DNA of 45,491 nucleotides. Source: an uncultured Lachnospiraceae bacterium (lineage in GTDB: Bacteria > Bacillota > Clostridia > Lachnospirales > Lachnospiraceae). Below the pieces are notes generated by a model. It searched no databases, was not told the origin of the DNA, and was given only the letters and a program-made list of their open reading frames with translations. The stretch is taken from assembly GCA_902788645.1 (NCBI GenBank), contig CADAKW010000005.1:1-45491 (forward strand). The letters run 5' to 3'. The position numbers and the translations under genes are program-made. How positions within the stretch are numbered: the stretch's first letter is position 1; each line of letters starts with the position of its first letter. This document shows positions 25,191 to 34,981 of this stretch, one piece after another.

Positions 25191-26669
25191 TCAAACCAGC
25201 ATAAATGCGGCATTTCCAAGGATCAAGGTTGCTGCGATGGAGCAAAAGATCAACAGTCCGTTTTTCTTTTTGAATACGTAAAGCAGCAACAGATTCATTC
25301 CATAGATCACTGCTGTGATCCCCATGGAAATAAAAACATGATAACCAAGTTTGGTTCCTGTGCTGATATTCTGCGCAAACAGAGACAGCATAACTGTAAG
25401 CAGAGTTCCTGCAATGATCGGCCGGATCCAGCGGCTCAGCAGACGAAATACCCGAAGAGATTCAAAACATTCATAGATATATGCCACCAAACAGAAAACA
25501 CCGCCGGAAGCCATCACGCTGCATGCAAAGCCCGCCATAGCCACAAGGCATCCTGTCAGAATATTACCGCTGCTCATCTCAAAACCCAGCAGATAACCGA
25601 TTCCGGACAGTGTTTTACAGAGAATGGACCCCGGAAGAAGATTTACTAACGGTACCAGATGGCCATAGAAATCTGCCTTCTCAATGATTCCGGAATTTAC
25701 AAACATACCGTCTGCTACGGACAGATACGCATCTCCTCCGCCAAAAGATAAGATTGAAGAAAGAAACCCCTGTCCCAGAAATTCCGGCACATGACCTCCA
25801 TAAAACACTGCCGGAACAGAAAGTACTACAAAAAACAGAATCCATGCGGCTTCTTCCTGAAGCATTTTCTTTGGGGATACCTTTTTCTTCTGTCCATCCT
25901 CCAGAATGCTGCGTACAAGCCCCCAGACTGCCAAAATGATCATAGCAGACTTTAAGCCGTTGCAGATATACTGCTCATATGGGAAATCAATACTTAAGCA
26001 TGCAATATAACTCAGGATCAATCCCCCGGATATGATCAAATTCTTGGGATTAAATTTACAATGGGTATACAAAATACCAAACATGGACACACCAAGCACC
26101 TGTAAAGTTGACAAATGTACTAACGGCGTACCTTCCAATCCCAAAATGCCATAAACAGCCTTGCCACAGGTCAACAGAAACACACCTGCCAGGATCACAA
26201 CGGCTCTTTTCCATCGTCCCTTACTCTCTGCCCTCGCCTCTGCCAAAGTTTTTCTAGAATATTCCGTTAAAAGGCAGGCGATAAATGCAGAAATACCAAT
26301 GGATAAGATCTCAATCTGTGTTAAAATCCCCGAATGCAGGCGTGACATTGCCACCAGCATTGCCACGGTGATCAGTGCTCCCGGAAATGCCAGCATCAAT
26401 GCGGAGGCGATCATGCCCCCTACACCGTATGCCCGTTTGCCAAGGCCTGTGGATATCTCCATTGGAAGAGCTCCCGGTGTGATACTTGCCACCAGAACAT
26501 CTTTATTAAACTCCTCCTCGGTCACAAGACCACGTTCCTCGACGACTTCCTTTTCAATTACCGGGATCAGGGCACTTCCGCCACCAAAACCGATAAAACC
26601 AATTTTTAAAAGGGCCAGCATCATACCAAACTCACTCTTAAAACTTTTTTTGTTCTTTTTTTCTTTCAT
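25191..26669 (-). CDS. CHR-family (chromate/oxyanion) transporter, two-domain form
   Basis: The 492-residue membrane protein contains two chromate-transporter domains. The N-terminal one (about 15-190) has FIGFGGGSALIPVIEKEVVE and SITPGALPMEISTGLGKRAYG; the C-terminal one (about 290-450) has SSILSFGGGDAYLSVADGMFV and PLVNLLPGSILCKTLSGIGY. About ten to twelve membrane segments are expected. Family members export chromate, and some are linked to sulfate, its structural analogue. It starts 24 bp after cysQ with GGGAGG ahead of the ATG, so the two are very likely co-transcribed, which makes a sulfur-related oxyanion role attractive here (inference). Two-domain CHR proteins usually work alone. Confidence 0.88.
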   Translation of the reverse strand: MKEKKNKKSFKSEFGMMLALLKIGFIGFGGGSALIPVIEKEVVEERGLVTEEEFNKDVLVASITPGALPMEISTGLGKRAYGVGGMIASALMLAFPGALITVAMLVAMSRLHSGILTQIEILSIGISAFIACLLTEYSRKTLAEARAESKGRWKRAVVILAGVFLLTCGKAVYGILGLEGTPLVHLSTLQVLGVSMFGILYTHCKFNPKNLIISGGLILSYIACLSIDFPYEQYICNGLKSAMIILAVWGLVRSILEDGQKKKVSPKKMLQEEAAWILFFVVLSVPAVFYGGHVPEFLGQGFLSSILSFGGGDAYLSVADGMFVNSGIIEKADFYGHLVPLVNLLPGSILCKTLSGIGYLLGFEMSSGNILTGCLVAMAGFACSVMASGGVFCLVAYIYECFESLRVFRLLSRWIRPIIAGTLLTVMLSLFAQNISTGTKLGYHVFISMGITAVIYGMNLLLLYVFKKKNGLLIFCSIAATLILGNAAFMLV

Positions 26670-26693
26670 GGTTGTATGCCTCCCTTTTTATTT

Positions 26694-27485
26694 TTAATCC
26701 AATGTCAATTTATTATCTATAGAGTTAATAATATAAAATCCCTTTGCATTCAGGCTGTCCTCGCGGTTATAAAGCATCGGGGTATCATCCATCTGACGGA
26801 AGATAGCACCGGCTTCCTCCACGATACACTGCATAGCTGCCGTATCCCACTCCATGGTAGGATTAAAACGGTAATATACCTCAGCCTCACCTTTTGCTAC
26901 AACGCAGCCCTTCAGAGAGCTTCCCATTTTAACAAAATTACTGATCTGATACTTCTCTAACAGCTTGTCCATCTGCTCACATCCATGGGAGCTGCTCATC
27001 ACCATACGAAGCTCATGAATATCCGTGCAGTCGGAAACCTGAAGCTTCTTTCCCGTCTCTTCCTTTGTATCAAGGTATGCTCCCTGTCCCTGTGCTGCAT
27101 AATAAAGCTCTCCTGTCACCGGAACATAGATCACACCCATAACAGATTTATGCTGATAGGACAATGCGATATTGACTGTAAACTGACCGTTTCTCTTAAT
27201 AAACTCCTTGGTACCATCCAGCGGATCTACCACAAAACAGTAATCATTGTCCAGACGGGATAGATCATCCTTTTCCTCCTCGGACAGGATCGCATATTCC
27301 GGAAATGTCTCCTTCAGTGCATCCACAATAATACGGTTAGAAGCCTTATCTGCCGCCGTCAAAGGCATATCCCCATCCTTATAAGTGATCTGCATATCTT
27401 CTGCATTCTCATAAACATCCATAATAGCATATCCGGCCTTTACTGCTGCCTCCTTGGCTACCGCAAGTTCTTTTTCTAAATTCAT
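26694..27485 (-). CDS. cysQ: 3'(2'),5'-bisphosphate nucleotidase CysQ
   Basis: Removes the 3'-phosphate from PAP (and possibly PAPS), the by-product of sulfotransfer and PAPS reduction, in the cytoplasm. The 263-residue protein has the inositol-monophosphatase fold: SEEEKDD, the metal site DPLDGTKEFIKRNGQFTVNI and, near the C-terminus, MEWDTAAMQCIVEEAG. CGGAGG lies ahead of the ATG. It lies 219 bp downstream of cysNC behind a hairpin, so it may have its own promoter while serving the same pathway; the CHR transporter follows in the same transcript. Confidence 0.94.
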   Translation of the reverse strand: MNLEKELAVAKEAAVKAGYAIMDVYENAEDMQITYKDGDMPLTAADKASNRIIVDALKETFPEYAILSEEEKDDLSRLDNDYCFVVDPLDGTKEFIKRNGQFTVNIALSYQHKSVMGVIYVPVTGELYYAAQGQGAYLDTKEETGKKLQVSDCTDIHELRMVMSSSHGCEQMDKLLEKYQISNFVKMGSSLKGCVVAKGEAEVYYRFNPTMEWDTAAMQCIVEEAGAIFRQMDDTPMLYNREDSLNAKGFYIINSIDNKLTLD

Positions 27486-27610
27486 TGAAAACCTCCGTTC
27501 TTCTGCAACTGATATATTACAGGTAAATTCTCATTTGATTTATATCTATACAATTTTTCATATGATTCATTATAAAATATATTATTTATTATATACATCC
27601 TTAACTACAA

Positions 27611-27643
27611 AGAGGTTTGGCCATGAATATAGCCAAACCCTCT
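27611..27643 (-). terminator. Hairpin after cysNC
   Basis: Minus strand AGAGGGTTTGGC and GCCAAACCTCT make an 11-pair stem with one bulged G and a ~10-base loop, followed by a short TTTG rather than a full T-tract. It may terminate or protect the cysD-cysNC message. The rest of 27486-27704 is very AT-rich, with no clear promoter that I can assign with confidence. Confidence 0.6.
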
Positions 27644-27704
27644 GTTTATTGATTTCATACTAATCATACTACATTACTATGAATATTGCAGCCTATTTTT
27701 TCAA

Positions 27705-29531
27705 TTAAATATATTTCTTTAATTCTTCCATCAGATAATCTACGGATTCCTCCACTGTCATACCTGTGGTATCAATGGTGATCTCAGGATTTTCCGGTGC
27801 CTCATAAGGACTGGAAATACCGGAGAAGTTTGGAATCTCACCACTGCGGGCTCTCTTGTAAAGACCCTTAACATCTCTTCTCTCGCACTCCTCCAGAGGG
27901 GTACTGATATAGATCTCAATGAAATTGTCATCACCGATGATATCTCTTGCACTGCGGCGGTCACTTGCAAATGGAGAGATGAAGGAAGTCAGTGTGATCA
28001 GTCCTGCATCATTCATAAGCTTTGCAACCTCAGCTACACGACGGATATTCTCGATACGATCCTGTTCCTTGAAACCAAGGTTCTTGTTCAGACCCATACG
28101 TACATTGTCTCCATCCAGAAGCATGGTATGCTTACCCTGTGCAAAAAGTCTCTTTTCTACCTCATTGATCAGGGTAGACTTACCGGCGCCTGACAGACCT
28201 GTCATCCAGATTGTCTTTGGCTCCTGTCCCTTCTGCTGTGCACGGAGCTCTCTGGTAATGTCCATATTGTGCCATGTAAGGTTATCGTCACGACGGAGCG
28301 GATGCTCTACAACACCACATGCAGAAGTCATATTGGTGATACGGTCGATCAATACGAAACCACCAAGCTCCTTATGATGCTTAAACTCATCAAAAACAAT
28401 TGTATCAGAACATGCAATATCACAACATGCGATCTCGTTCTTGTACAGCTTATCGGTCTGTACATGAGTACCCTCATTGACATCAACCTTATACTTGATA
28501 TTCATAACAACAGCCGGAACCATCTTGGTACCAAGCTTCAGGAAATAGTTCTTTCCTGCTACCAGCTTGTTATCGTCCATCCACAGAAGTGTTGATGTAA
28601 ACATCTTGTTGGTATGAAGGTTGACATCCTTGCAGAGCATACATCCTCTGGATACATCGATCTCTGTGTCAAGCTGGATCGTTACAGCCTGTCCCTTGGA
28701 AGCATTATCAACTTCCTTATTGGTATTGAGGATACTCTTTACCTTAGCTGTCTCGCCGCTTGGCAGGGAAGTGATCTCATCCCCTACATGGATCTCTCCG
28801 ACCTCAACCTCTCCCTGGAAACCACGGAAAGTACGGTCCGGACGGCTTACACGCTGTACCGGCATAACAAATCCGGTCTCGTCGGAATGATCTGTCACAT
28901 CGATGGTCTCCAGATAGTTCTGAAGGGTACCACCCTTGTACCAAGGTGTCTTTGCAGACTCTGTAGTGATATTGTCACCAACTGTTGCTGATACCGGAAT
29001 AATATGCATGGTCTCAAAATCATACTCGCCTGTCATGATCTTGATCTGCTTTGCAATATTCTTAAACTCATTCTCATCATAATCAATGAGATCCATTTTA
29101 TTGACTGCATATACTACATGTTTAATACCCATTAATGCACAGATACGGGTATGACGTCTTGTCTGTACCAGTACACCCTTGGATGCATCCACAAGGATAA
29201 CTGCCAGATCCGCAAAGGAAGCTCCCACTGCCATATTACGGGTATACTCCTCATGACCCGGAGTATCTGCCACGATAAAGCTTCTCTTTTCTGTGGTGAA
29301 ATAACGATATGCTACGTCAATCGTGATTCCCTGCTCACGTTCTGCCATAAGACCATCTAACAGCAAGGAATAATCAATGGCTCCGCCGGTACTTCCGACT
29401 TTACTGTCAAGCTCCAGTGCTTTTTCCTGATCCGCAAAGATCAGCTTAGCATCATAAAGCATATGTCCGATCAGTGTGGACTTTCCATCATCTACACTAC
29501 CGCAAGTAATAAATTTCAATAAACTCTGCAT
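27705..29531 (-). CDS. cysNC: Fused sulfate adenylyltransferase subunit 1 / APS kinase (CysN-CysC)
   Basis: The 608-residue fusion carries an EF-Tu-like GTPase half (CysN: GSVDDGKST at 11-19, ADTPGHEEYTRNM, NKMDLIDYD) that drives ATP-sulfurylase with CysD, and an APS kinase half (CysC: P-loop GLSGAGKST at 445-453, DGDNVR, FISPFASDRR with the phosphoryl-acceptor Ser, and EVYISTPLEECERRD-type end). Together they turn sulfate into PAPS. It starts at the ATG at 29531, one base after the cysD stop; the longer frame to 29621 overlaps cysD. An APS kinase is needed only for PAPS, either for sulfotransferases or for a PAPS reductase, and neither reductase is in the window. Confidence 0.95.
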   Translation of the reverse strand: MQSLLKFITCGSVDDGKSTLIGHMLYDAKLIFADQEKALELDSKVGSTGGAIDYSLLLDGLMAEREQGITIDVAYRYFTTEKRSFIVADTPGHEEYTRNMAVGASFADLAVILVDASKGVLVQTRRHTRICALMGIKHVVYAVNKMDLIDYDENEFKNIAKQIKIMTGEYDFETMHIIPVSATVGDNITTESAKTPWYKGGTLQNYLETIDVTDHSDETGFVMPVQRVSRPDRTFRGFQGEVEVGEIHVGDEITSLPSGETAKVKSILNTNKEVDNASKGQAVTIQLDTEIDVSRGCMLCKDVNLHTNKMFTSTLLWMDDNKLVAGKNYFLKLGTKMVPAVVMNIKYKVDVNEGTHVQTDKLYKNEIACCDIACSDTIVFDEFKHHKELGGFVLIDRITNMTSACGVVEHPLRRDDNLTWHNMDITRELRAQQKGQEPKTIWMTGLSGAGKSTLINEVEKRLFAQGKHTMLLDGDNVRMGLNKNLGFKEQDRIENIRRVAEVAKLMNDAGLITLTSFISPFASDRRSARDIIGDDNFIEIYISTPLEECERRDVKGLYKRARSGEIPNFSGISSPYEAPENPEITIDTTGMTVEESVDYLMEELKKYI

Positions 29532-29532
29532 C

Positions 29533-30432
29533 CTAGAAATACCCCTCTCTCTTTCTTCTTTCCATGCTGCCAGCAGCCTCATTATCAATGACACGACTGG
29601 TTCTCTCGGAAGATACTGCACTTAATGTTTCCTCGATGATCTCATCCAGAGTCTCTGCGTCAGACTCTACACCACCGGTCAGCGGGTAACATCCTAAAGT
29701 ACGGAAGCGTACCTTTTTCATAACCGGTTTCTCGCCCTCTTTCAGACGCATTCTATCATCATCCACCATAATGATATTGCCGTCGCGGTAAACAACCGGA
29801 CGCTCTTTTGCAAAATAAAGGGATGGAATCTCTATATTTTCCTGACGGATATACTGCCAGATATCCTTCTCTGTCCAGTTAGAAAGAGGAAATACTCGAA
29901 CCTCTTCGCCCTTAAACAGCTTTGTATTATATAATTTCCACATTTCCGGGCGCTGATTCTTTGGATCCCACGCATGAGCAGAATTACGGAAAGAAAAGAT
30001 ACGCTCTTTCGCACGGGACTTTTCCTCATCACGGCGTCCACCACCAAATGCAGCTGTAAATTCGTATTTGTCCAGTGCCTGTTTCAATGCCTGCGTCTTC
30101 ATGATATCCGTATAAGCAGAACCATGATCAAATGGATTGATTCCCTGCTTTACACCTTCCTGATTGGTATAAACAATCATATCCAGACCATATTTCTTTG
30201 CCATTTTATCACGGAACTCGATCATTTCATGGAACTTCCATGTAGTGTCCACATGAAGAAACGGGAAAGGGGGCTTCTCCGGATAAAATGCCTTCAATGC
30301 AAGATGAAGCATTACGGAACTATCCTTTCCGATTGAATACAACATAACCGGCTTTTCACACTCAGCTACAACTTCACGCATAATGTAAATCGCCTCAGCC
30401 TCCAGCTCCTCTAAATGTGATAATTGATTCAT
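29533..30432 (-). CDS. cysD: Sulfate adenylyltransferase subunit 2
   Basis: ATP-pyrophosphatase subunit that adenylates sulfate with the GTPase CysN. The 299-residue protein begins [20 protein letters not shown] and has the PP-loop [18 protein letters not shown], the CysD signatures [26 protein letters not shown] and [19 protein letters not shown] six bases before the ATG at 30432 sets the start; a longer frame to 30483 overlaps the preceding gene. It lies 13 bp after the arylsulfotransferase-like gene and one base before cysNC, so the three form one operon. Confidence 0.96.
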   Translation of the reverse strand: MNQLSHLEELEAEAIYIMREVVAECEKPVMLYSIGKDSSVMLHLALKAFYPEKPPFPFLHVDTTWKFHEMIEFRDKMAKKYGLDMIVYTNQEGVKQGINPFDHGSAYTDIMKTQALKQALDKYEFTAAFGGGRRDEEKSRAKERIFSFRNSAHAWDPKNQRPEMWKLYNTKLFKGEEVRVFPLSNWTEKDIWQYIRQENIEIPSLYFAKERPVVYRDGNIIMVDDDRMRLKEGEKPVMKKVRFRTLGCYPLTGGVESDAETLDEIIEETLSAVSSERTSRVIDNEAAGSMERRKREGYF

Positions 30433-30445
30433 TGTTTTCCTCCAT

Positions 30446-32365
30446 TTATTTTTCTTTTTGGGATCTCTCCACTCTGATCTCATTTTTCAGATGGTAGATC
30501 TGATCATCAACTTCTACATAAACCTGATATTCATCAAGTTCTAACTGATCCAATGTCATACAAAAACTTTCCTTCTGCTGCTTTTTTGCAAGTCCGGTAA
30601 ATCTCTGTACATAGGAATGCTTTTCCCCAATAAGATACACATTCTGAACGCTGCCTGCAAAAAAGGCAAACAGGAATAATGTATCGCTCACACGGATATT
30701 GCCAAAAATCTTCTTTTTGAGTTTCTCCGGAACCGCCTCCGGCAGATTTCCGGTATATTTCTCTGGTGGTTCCAGATTTCCCTTCACCGCATCAAGATCG
30801 TGCTTTAACGGTACGGAATATGCCTCTATATCCGGCTCAAACAACCATGCGCTCCGATATCTTTTGCATAATCGCAGACGATTGATCATCTGACCACTCT
30901 GTCCATCCAGTTCTTCTATACAAGCCCGCAGATTCTCTGTCCGCCGCATCAGCATACCGGAAAAAGATAAGATCTTGTTGTCTTGTTCCTGATAAATACA
31001 GCTTGCATCTTTCTGGGATTTTACCACTGCAACACTTCTCAGCTTGTGAAATGAATGTTCCTCCGGATGGATCTCATAAAAATCAATTCTCGAATCATCA
31101 TCCGAAACGGCACCCTCCGCCGGAAGATTTCCTTTATTTTGTATGCAATACAGGCGGACCTGCATACTGCCATCTTCCATGCACTGAATATCCGGATTTT
31201 CGGGCATGTATCCATCAACATCACTCTGCTCCTCCGATACCAGCAGCTTGTCTTCCATCGATGTATCCCGCCAGATCGATCTCGGTCCCAATGCCCAATT
31301 TACCGACTGCTTATCCCAGTCAATGGAAAGGACTGTATGATAACGTCTCATAGTCAATATAAGTTGACCATTAATATACTGCAGGCCACTTGCAACGATC
31401 CAGTCACCTTGTTTTTTGTTTTTATCTCCGATCAGATCCTCAACCATACACTTTTTACGAATCTGTCCGGTCCTGCGATCCAGTTCAATGATGCAGTCGC
31501 TCACATATTCCTCTGCCGATGAGGTCAACAAAAATAAGGAATCTCCATTTTGTGCTGCATATCTTCCCACCGGATAATCCACCAGATATGTCTGATATAT
31601 CCGCCCCATATAATCCATCTCATGATACTGGCAGGCTCTGGTTTTTCCATCGGATGCAACACGGTTCACCGTAGCATCTACATAAAGAAATCTTCCGTTT
31701 TTCAATGGGATCATACCCGTCTGATCTGTCTTGATCTGCAACGAATAACGCACCTCTCCGTACTGATCAAACACTACCGGCTTAAACTGAAAGCCATTGA
31801 CCAAAATAAACGGAAAACAGGATTCCTGAGAATGCTCCACTTTCGTCACAATATTCTGCTGTCCCAGCGGAATGTCTCTGGTATAAATTCTAAGATCTCT
31901 TCTCTGGTATACCTCTCCATTACTGTCTATCAATTCCAGTATTAATTTATTGGTATATCCCTTATACAAACCCATGATCGGAACACGATGTCTGGTGCTC
32001 ATGCAGGTCTCACCTACAAAATCAGCTCCCTCGGACTTCCCTAAAATACGGTATCTGACCCGATATTCCTTTGGGGTATTAAACAGCAGCATCGCTGTCT
32101 GAACCGATGCGCCATAAGGATTCGGAATCACCAGAAGATGACGAAAACTGAACACACGGTCATCCAGGATCTTCTCAAATGCCATATCCCGGACCTGACT
32201 CTGCCACGCCCTTGGCATTTCTTTTCGAAACGGTGTATATATCCTCTTGTCTCTGTCAATCTGAAATTCATTACGGTAATTCAGATCCAGCTTTCTCAGG
32301 TCTTCGTCACTGTAGGTCGTCTTTGTCGCATTTTTTATATCAATGCGTCTTCCAAATATTCCCAC
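30446..32365 (-). CDS. Arylsulfotransferase-fold protein lacking the usual catalytic histidines
   Basis: The 639-residue protein has the arylsulfotransferase (ASST) plan: an N-terminal beta-sandwich (about 75-165; [36 protein letters not shown]) and a propeller-like region with [20 protein letters not shown] and [14 protein letters not shown] (347-360). In known enzymes a catalytic and other essential histidines lie in HHD, HxNS and QHA segments. Here the first two places read GRYA (267-270) and DWIVASG (321-327), and I see no clear His in the third, though an Arg in the SSR-like position (R340) remains. There is no signal peptide. It therefore may not be a classical PAPS-independent sulfotransferase. 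It heads the operon ahead of cysD. The GTG at 32365 has no clear ribosome-binding site, so the start is uncertain. Confidence 0.72.
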   Translation of the reverse strand: MGIFGRRIDIKNATKTTYSDEDLRKLDLNYRNEFQIDRDKRIYTPFRKEMPRAWQSQVRDMAFEKILDDRVFSFRHLLVIPNPYGASVQTAMLLFNTPKEYRVRYRILGKSEGADFVGETCMSTRHRVPIMGLYKGYTNKLILELIDSNGEVYQRRDLRIYTRDIPLGQQNIVTKVEHSQESCFPFILVNGFQFKPVVFDQYGEVRYSLQIKTDQTGMIPLKNGRFLYVDATVNRVASDGKTRACQYHEMDYMGRIYQTYLVDYPVGRYAAQNGDSLFLLTSSAEEYVSDCIIELDRRTGQIRKKCMVEDLIGDKNKKQGDWIVASGLQYINGQLILTMRRYHTVLSIDWDKQSVNWALGPRSIWRDTSMEDKLLVSEEQSDVDGYMPENPDIQCMEDGSMQVRLYCIQNKGNLPAEGAVSDDDSRIDFYEIHPEEHSFHKLRSVAVVKSQKDASCIYQEQDNKILSFSGMLMRRTENLRACIEELDGQSGQMINRLRLCKRYRSAWLFEPDIEAYSVPLKHDLDAVKGNLEPPEKYTGNLPEAVPEKLKKKIFGNIRVSDTLFLFAFFAGSVQNVYLIGEKHSYVQRFTGLAKKQQKESFCMTLDQLELDEYQVYVEVDDQIYHLKNEIRVERSQKEK

Positions 32366-32392
32366 TTATACTATCGTGCAATTGTGTCAGCA

Positions 32393-32425
32393 TTATGGAA
32401 AAATCCTCTTTAATTTTCCAAACAC
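32393..32425 (-). CDS. Possible 10-codon leader peptide ahead of the sulfate-activation operon
   Basis: AAGGAGGAG, a near-perfect ribosome-binding site, precedes GTG at 32425, which opens a 10-codon frame (VFGKLKRIFP in single letters, initiator read as Met) ending in TAA at 32393-32395. It is in the same frame as the downstream protein, 20 codons from its GTG start, which itself has no good ribosome-binding site. It could be a true leader, or an original start that gained a stop codon. Confidence 0.4.
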   Translation of the reverse strand: MFGKLKRIFP

Positions 32426-32447
32426 AATGCACTCCTCCTTCCAGTTG

Positions 32448-32475
32448 ATTATAACATATTCCAGCAAAAAAGCAA
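32448..32475 (-). promoter_or_regulatory. Promoter of the ASST-like/cysD/cysNC operon
   Basis: Minus strand TTGCTT, 16 bp, TATAAT. The -10 is perfect, the -35 moderate. It lies just after the tex stop and ~23 bases before the leader GTG. Confidence 0.6.
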
Positions 32476-32496
32476 AAAGTAGTTATACTGCTTCTT

Positions 32497-34821
32497 TTAC
32501 AGCTTCATGGTAAGCTGTATCCTCTGTTTTTTCAAATCCACACTCATTACCTTTACATCCACGATGTCCCCGACACTGACCACATCCAGGGGATGCTTTA
32601 CAAAGCCCTTATTGGACAGCTGGGAGATATGCACAAGACCGTCCTGATGCACTCCGATATCCACAAACGCTCCGAAGTCAATGACATTACGCACGGTTCC
32701 CTTCAGGATCATTCCCTCCTTGAGATCCTTCATATCCAGTACATCGGTGCGAAGGATCGGCTTCGGCATTTCATCTCTCGGATCTCTCGCCGGCTTCTCT
32801 AACTCCTTTACAATATCTTCCAGAGTGATCTCACCGATTCCAAGCTCCTGAGCCATTTTCTTTTTATCCTTGATCCGGCCGGCAATGCCCTTCACACCGG
32901 CTTTCTTTTCCTTCGGGGTCGGAGTATCCTCGGCAAGCTCCACCTGACTGTCTCCAAAAGCTTTGGCAAAAGCTGCGCCAAAAGCAGAGTTTGTATTGCG
33001 GATCACAAAATCCTTCTTTTTCTTTGGTTTCGGTGCCACACCACGCTTTTCGGTATTGGCCTTTGCCAGCTCTCCCTGAAGCTTTTTGACCTCTTCCATG
33101 GTCATATCCAGCTTCTCTAAAAGCTGTCCGGCTGCCTCATAGGACTCCGGATGAACACTTGTGGCATCCAGCGGGTTATCCCCTCCCTGGATCCGCATAA
33201 AGCCAGCACACTGCTCAAAGGCTTTCGGTCCAAGCTTTGCAACCTTTAAAAGCTGCTTTCTGTTGGTAAACTTTCCGTTTTCCTCACGATAAATAACGAT
33301 ATTTTTCGCAATCGTTTTGGAAATACCGGAAATATACTCCAGAAGAGATGCCGATGCAGTATTCAGGTCAACACCAACTTTATTTACACAGTCCTCTACC
33401 ACACCCGTCAATGTCTCCGACAGCTTTTTCTGGTTCATATCGTGCTGATACTGTCCTACACCGATGGACTGGGGATCGATCTTCACTAACTCTGCCAGAG
33501 GATCCTGAATACGTCTTGCAATGGATGTGGCACTTCTCTGTCCCACATCGAAGTTCGGAAACTCCTCTGTGGCAAGCTTGCTGGCAGAATATACGGAAGC
33601 TCCTGCCTCATTGACGATCACGTACTGCACCGGCTTTTTGATTTCTTTCAGCATCTCAGCAATGATCTGCTCGGATTCTCTGGATGCCGTTCCATTTCCC
33701 ACAGAGATCAGGGAAATATCATACTGGTCAATCAGCTTTTTGACCACTCTCTTTGCCTCGTCCACCTTGTTCTGCGGCGCCGTCGGATAAATCACCGTGG
33801 TATCCAACACCTTTCCCGTAGGATCTACCACTGCCAGCTTACAGCCGGTACGAAATGCAGGATCCCATCCCAATACAGTTTTGCCTGCGATCGGAGGTGC
33901 CATCAGAAGCTGCTCCAGGTTCTTACCAAAGACACGGATGGCTCCGTCCTCTGCCTTCTCGGTCAGCTCATTTCTTACCTCTCTCTCAATGGCCGGTGCG
34001 ATCAGACGCTTGTAGCTGTCCTCCACAGCCTCTGCCAGAACCGGCTCTGTATTGGCATTATCTGCTGTGATCACTTTTTTGCGAAGATACTGTAATATAC
34101 GTTCCTCCGGCGCGATCAGCCTGATGACCAGCATCTTTTCCTTTTCACCACGATTCAGTGCCAGCACACGGTGCCCTGCGATCTTGCTGACCTGCTCCTG
34201 AAATTCATAATACATCTCATAAACAGACTGCTCCTTCTCATCCTTGGCAGTAGAGGTGATCACGCCCTCCTCCATGGTGAGCTTACGGATATACATTCTG
34301 TAATCTGCCTCATCGGAAATCTGCTCAGCAATGATATCTCTGGCTCCGTCAATGGCATCCTTTACCGTTTCTACACCCTTTTCCTCTGACAGATAGCTCT
34401 GCGCTTCCTCCTCCAGACTCTTGGTGGTTTCCTGTGCAAGAATGATCCCGGCAAGACCATCCAGTCCCTTTTCCTTAGCAATGGTAGCTCTTGTTCTTCT
34501 CTTCGGACGGTATGGGCGGTACAGATCATCTACCACCACCTGGGTCTGTGCCTCCAGGATCTGCTTTTTCAGCTCCTCTGTGAGCTTTCCCTGCTCCTCA
34601 ATGCTTGCCAGGACCTGCTGCTTTTTCTCCTCAAGATTTCTCAGATAGGTAAGTCTCTCCGACAGGTTTCGAAGCTGCTCATCATCCAGAGATCCGTGAA
34701 CTTCTTTACGATAACGGGCAATAAACGGAATGGTATTTCCCTCGTCGATCAGCTTAATGACTGCCTCAACCTGCCACTCCTTGATATTTAATTCTTCTGC
34801 TATTTTTTTCTGTATATTCAT
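32497..34821 (-). CDS. tex: Tex-family RNA-binding protein with S1 domain
   Basis: The 774-residue protein has the standard Tex order: N-terminal helical region (IAEELNIKEWQVEAVIKLIDEGNTIPFIARYRKE), a YqgF/RNase H-like domain (VLGWDPAFRTGCKLAVVDPTGKV), a helix-hairpin-helix module (VGVDLNTASASLLEYISGI, KLGPKAFEQCAGFMRIQGG), and a C-terminal S1 RNA-binding domain (GMILKGTVRNVIDFGAFVDIGV). Tex proteins bind nucleic acids and affect transcription; the mechanism is not settled. Between the HhH module and the S1 domain (about 600-680) there is a Lys-rich stretch (KPKKKKDFVI, KEKKAGVKGIAGRIKDKKK) longer than in most relatives. Confidence 0.95.
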   Translation of the reverse strand: MNIQKKIAEELNIKEWQVEAVIKLIDEGNTIPFIARYRKEVHGSLDDEQLRNLSERLTYLRNLEEKKQQVLASIEEQGKLTEELKKQILEAQTQVVVDDLYRPYRPKRRTRATIAKEKGLDGLAGIILAQETTKSLEEEAQSYLSEEKGVETVKDAIDGARDIIAEQISDEADYRMYIRKLTMEEGVITSTAKDEKEQSVYEMYYEFQEQVSKIAGHRVLALNRGEKEKMLVIRLIAPEERILQYLRKKVITADNANTEPVLAEAVEDSYKRLIAPAIEREVRNELTEKAEDGAIRVFGKNLEQLLMAPPIAGKTVLGWDPAFRTGCKLAVVDPTGKVLDTTVIYPTAPQNKVDEAKRVVKKLIDQYDISLISVGNGTASRESEQIIAEMLKEIKKPVQYVIVNEAGASVYSASKLATEEFPNFDVGQRSATSIARRIQDPLAELVKIDPQSIGVGQYQHDMNQKKLSETLTGVVEDCVNKVGVDLNTASASLLEYISGISKTIAKNIVIYREENGKFTNRKQLLKVAKLGPKAFEQCAGFMRIQGGDNPLDATSVHPESYEAAGQLLEKLDMTMEEVKKLQGELAKANTEKRGVAPKPKKKKDFVIRNTNSAFGAAFAKAFGDSQVELAEDTPTPKEKKAGVKGIAGRIKDKKKMAQELGIGEITLEDIVKELEKPARDPRDEMPKPILRTDVLDMKDLKEGMILKGTVRNVIDFGAFVDIGVHQDGLVHISQLSNKGFVKHPLDVVSVGDIVDVKVMSVDLKKQRIQLTMKL

Positions 34822-34849
34822 AAAAAAATACTCCTACATTTCTTTCTCC

Positions 34850-34878
34850 AAAAAAGAAAGCGACTGAAACCAGTCGCT
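34850..34878 (-). terminator. Rho-independent terminator after hom
   Basis: Minus strand AGCGACTG, loop GTTT, CAGTCGCT, followed by TTCTTTTTT: a perfect 8-bp stem with a good T-tract. It closes the secA-prfB-hom run. Confidence 0.85.
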
Positions 34879-34981
34879 CTCCTCATTCTTTATCAACTTT
34901 TACGCGACAACAATATATTTCGAAGAATATCTCCGGGCTCCACCGTATAAAAGATCCTTATTATCTCCTATACAACAGCTT

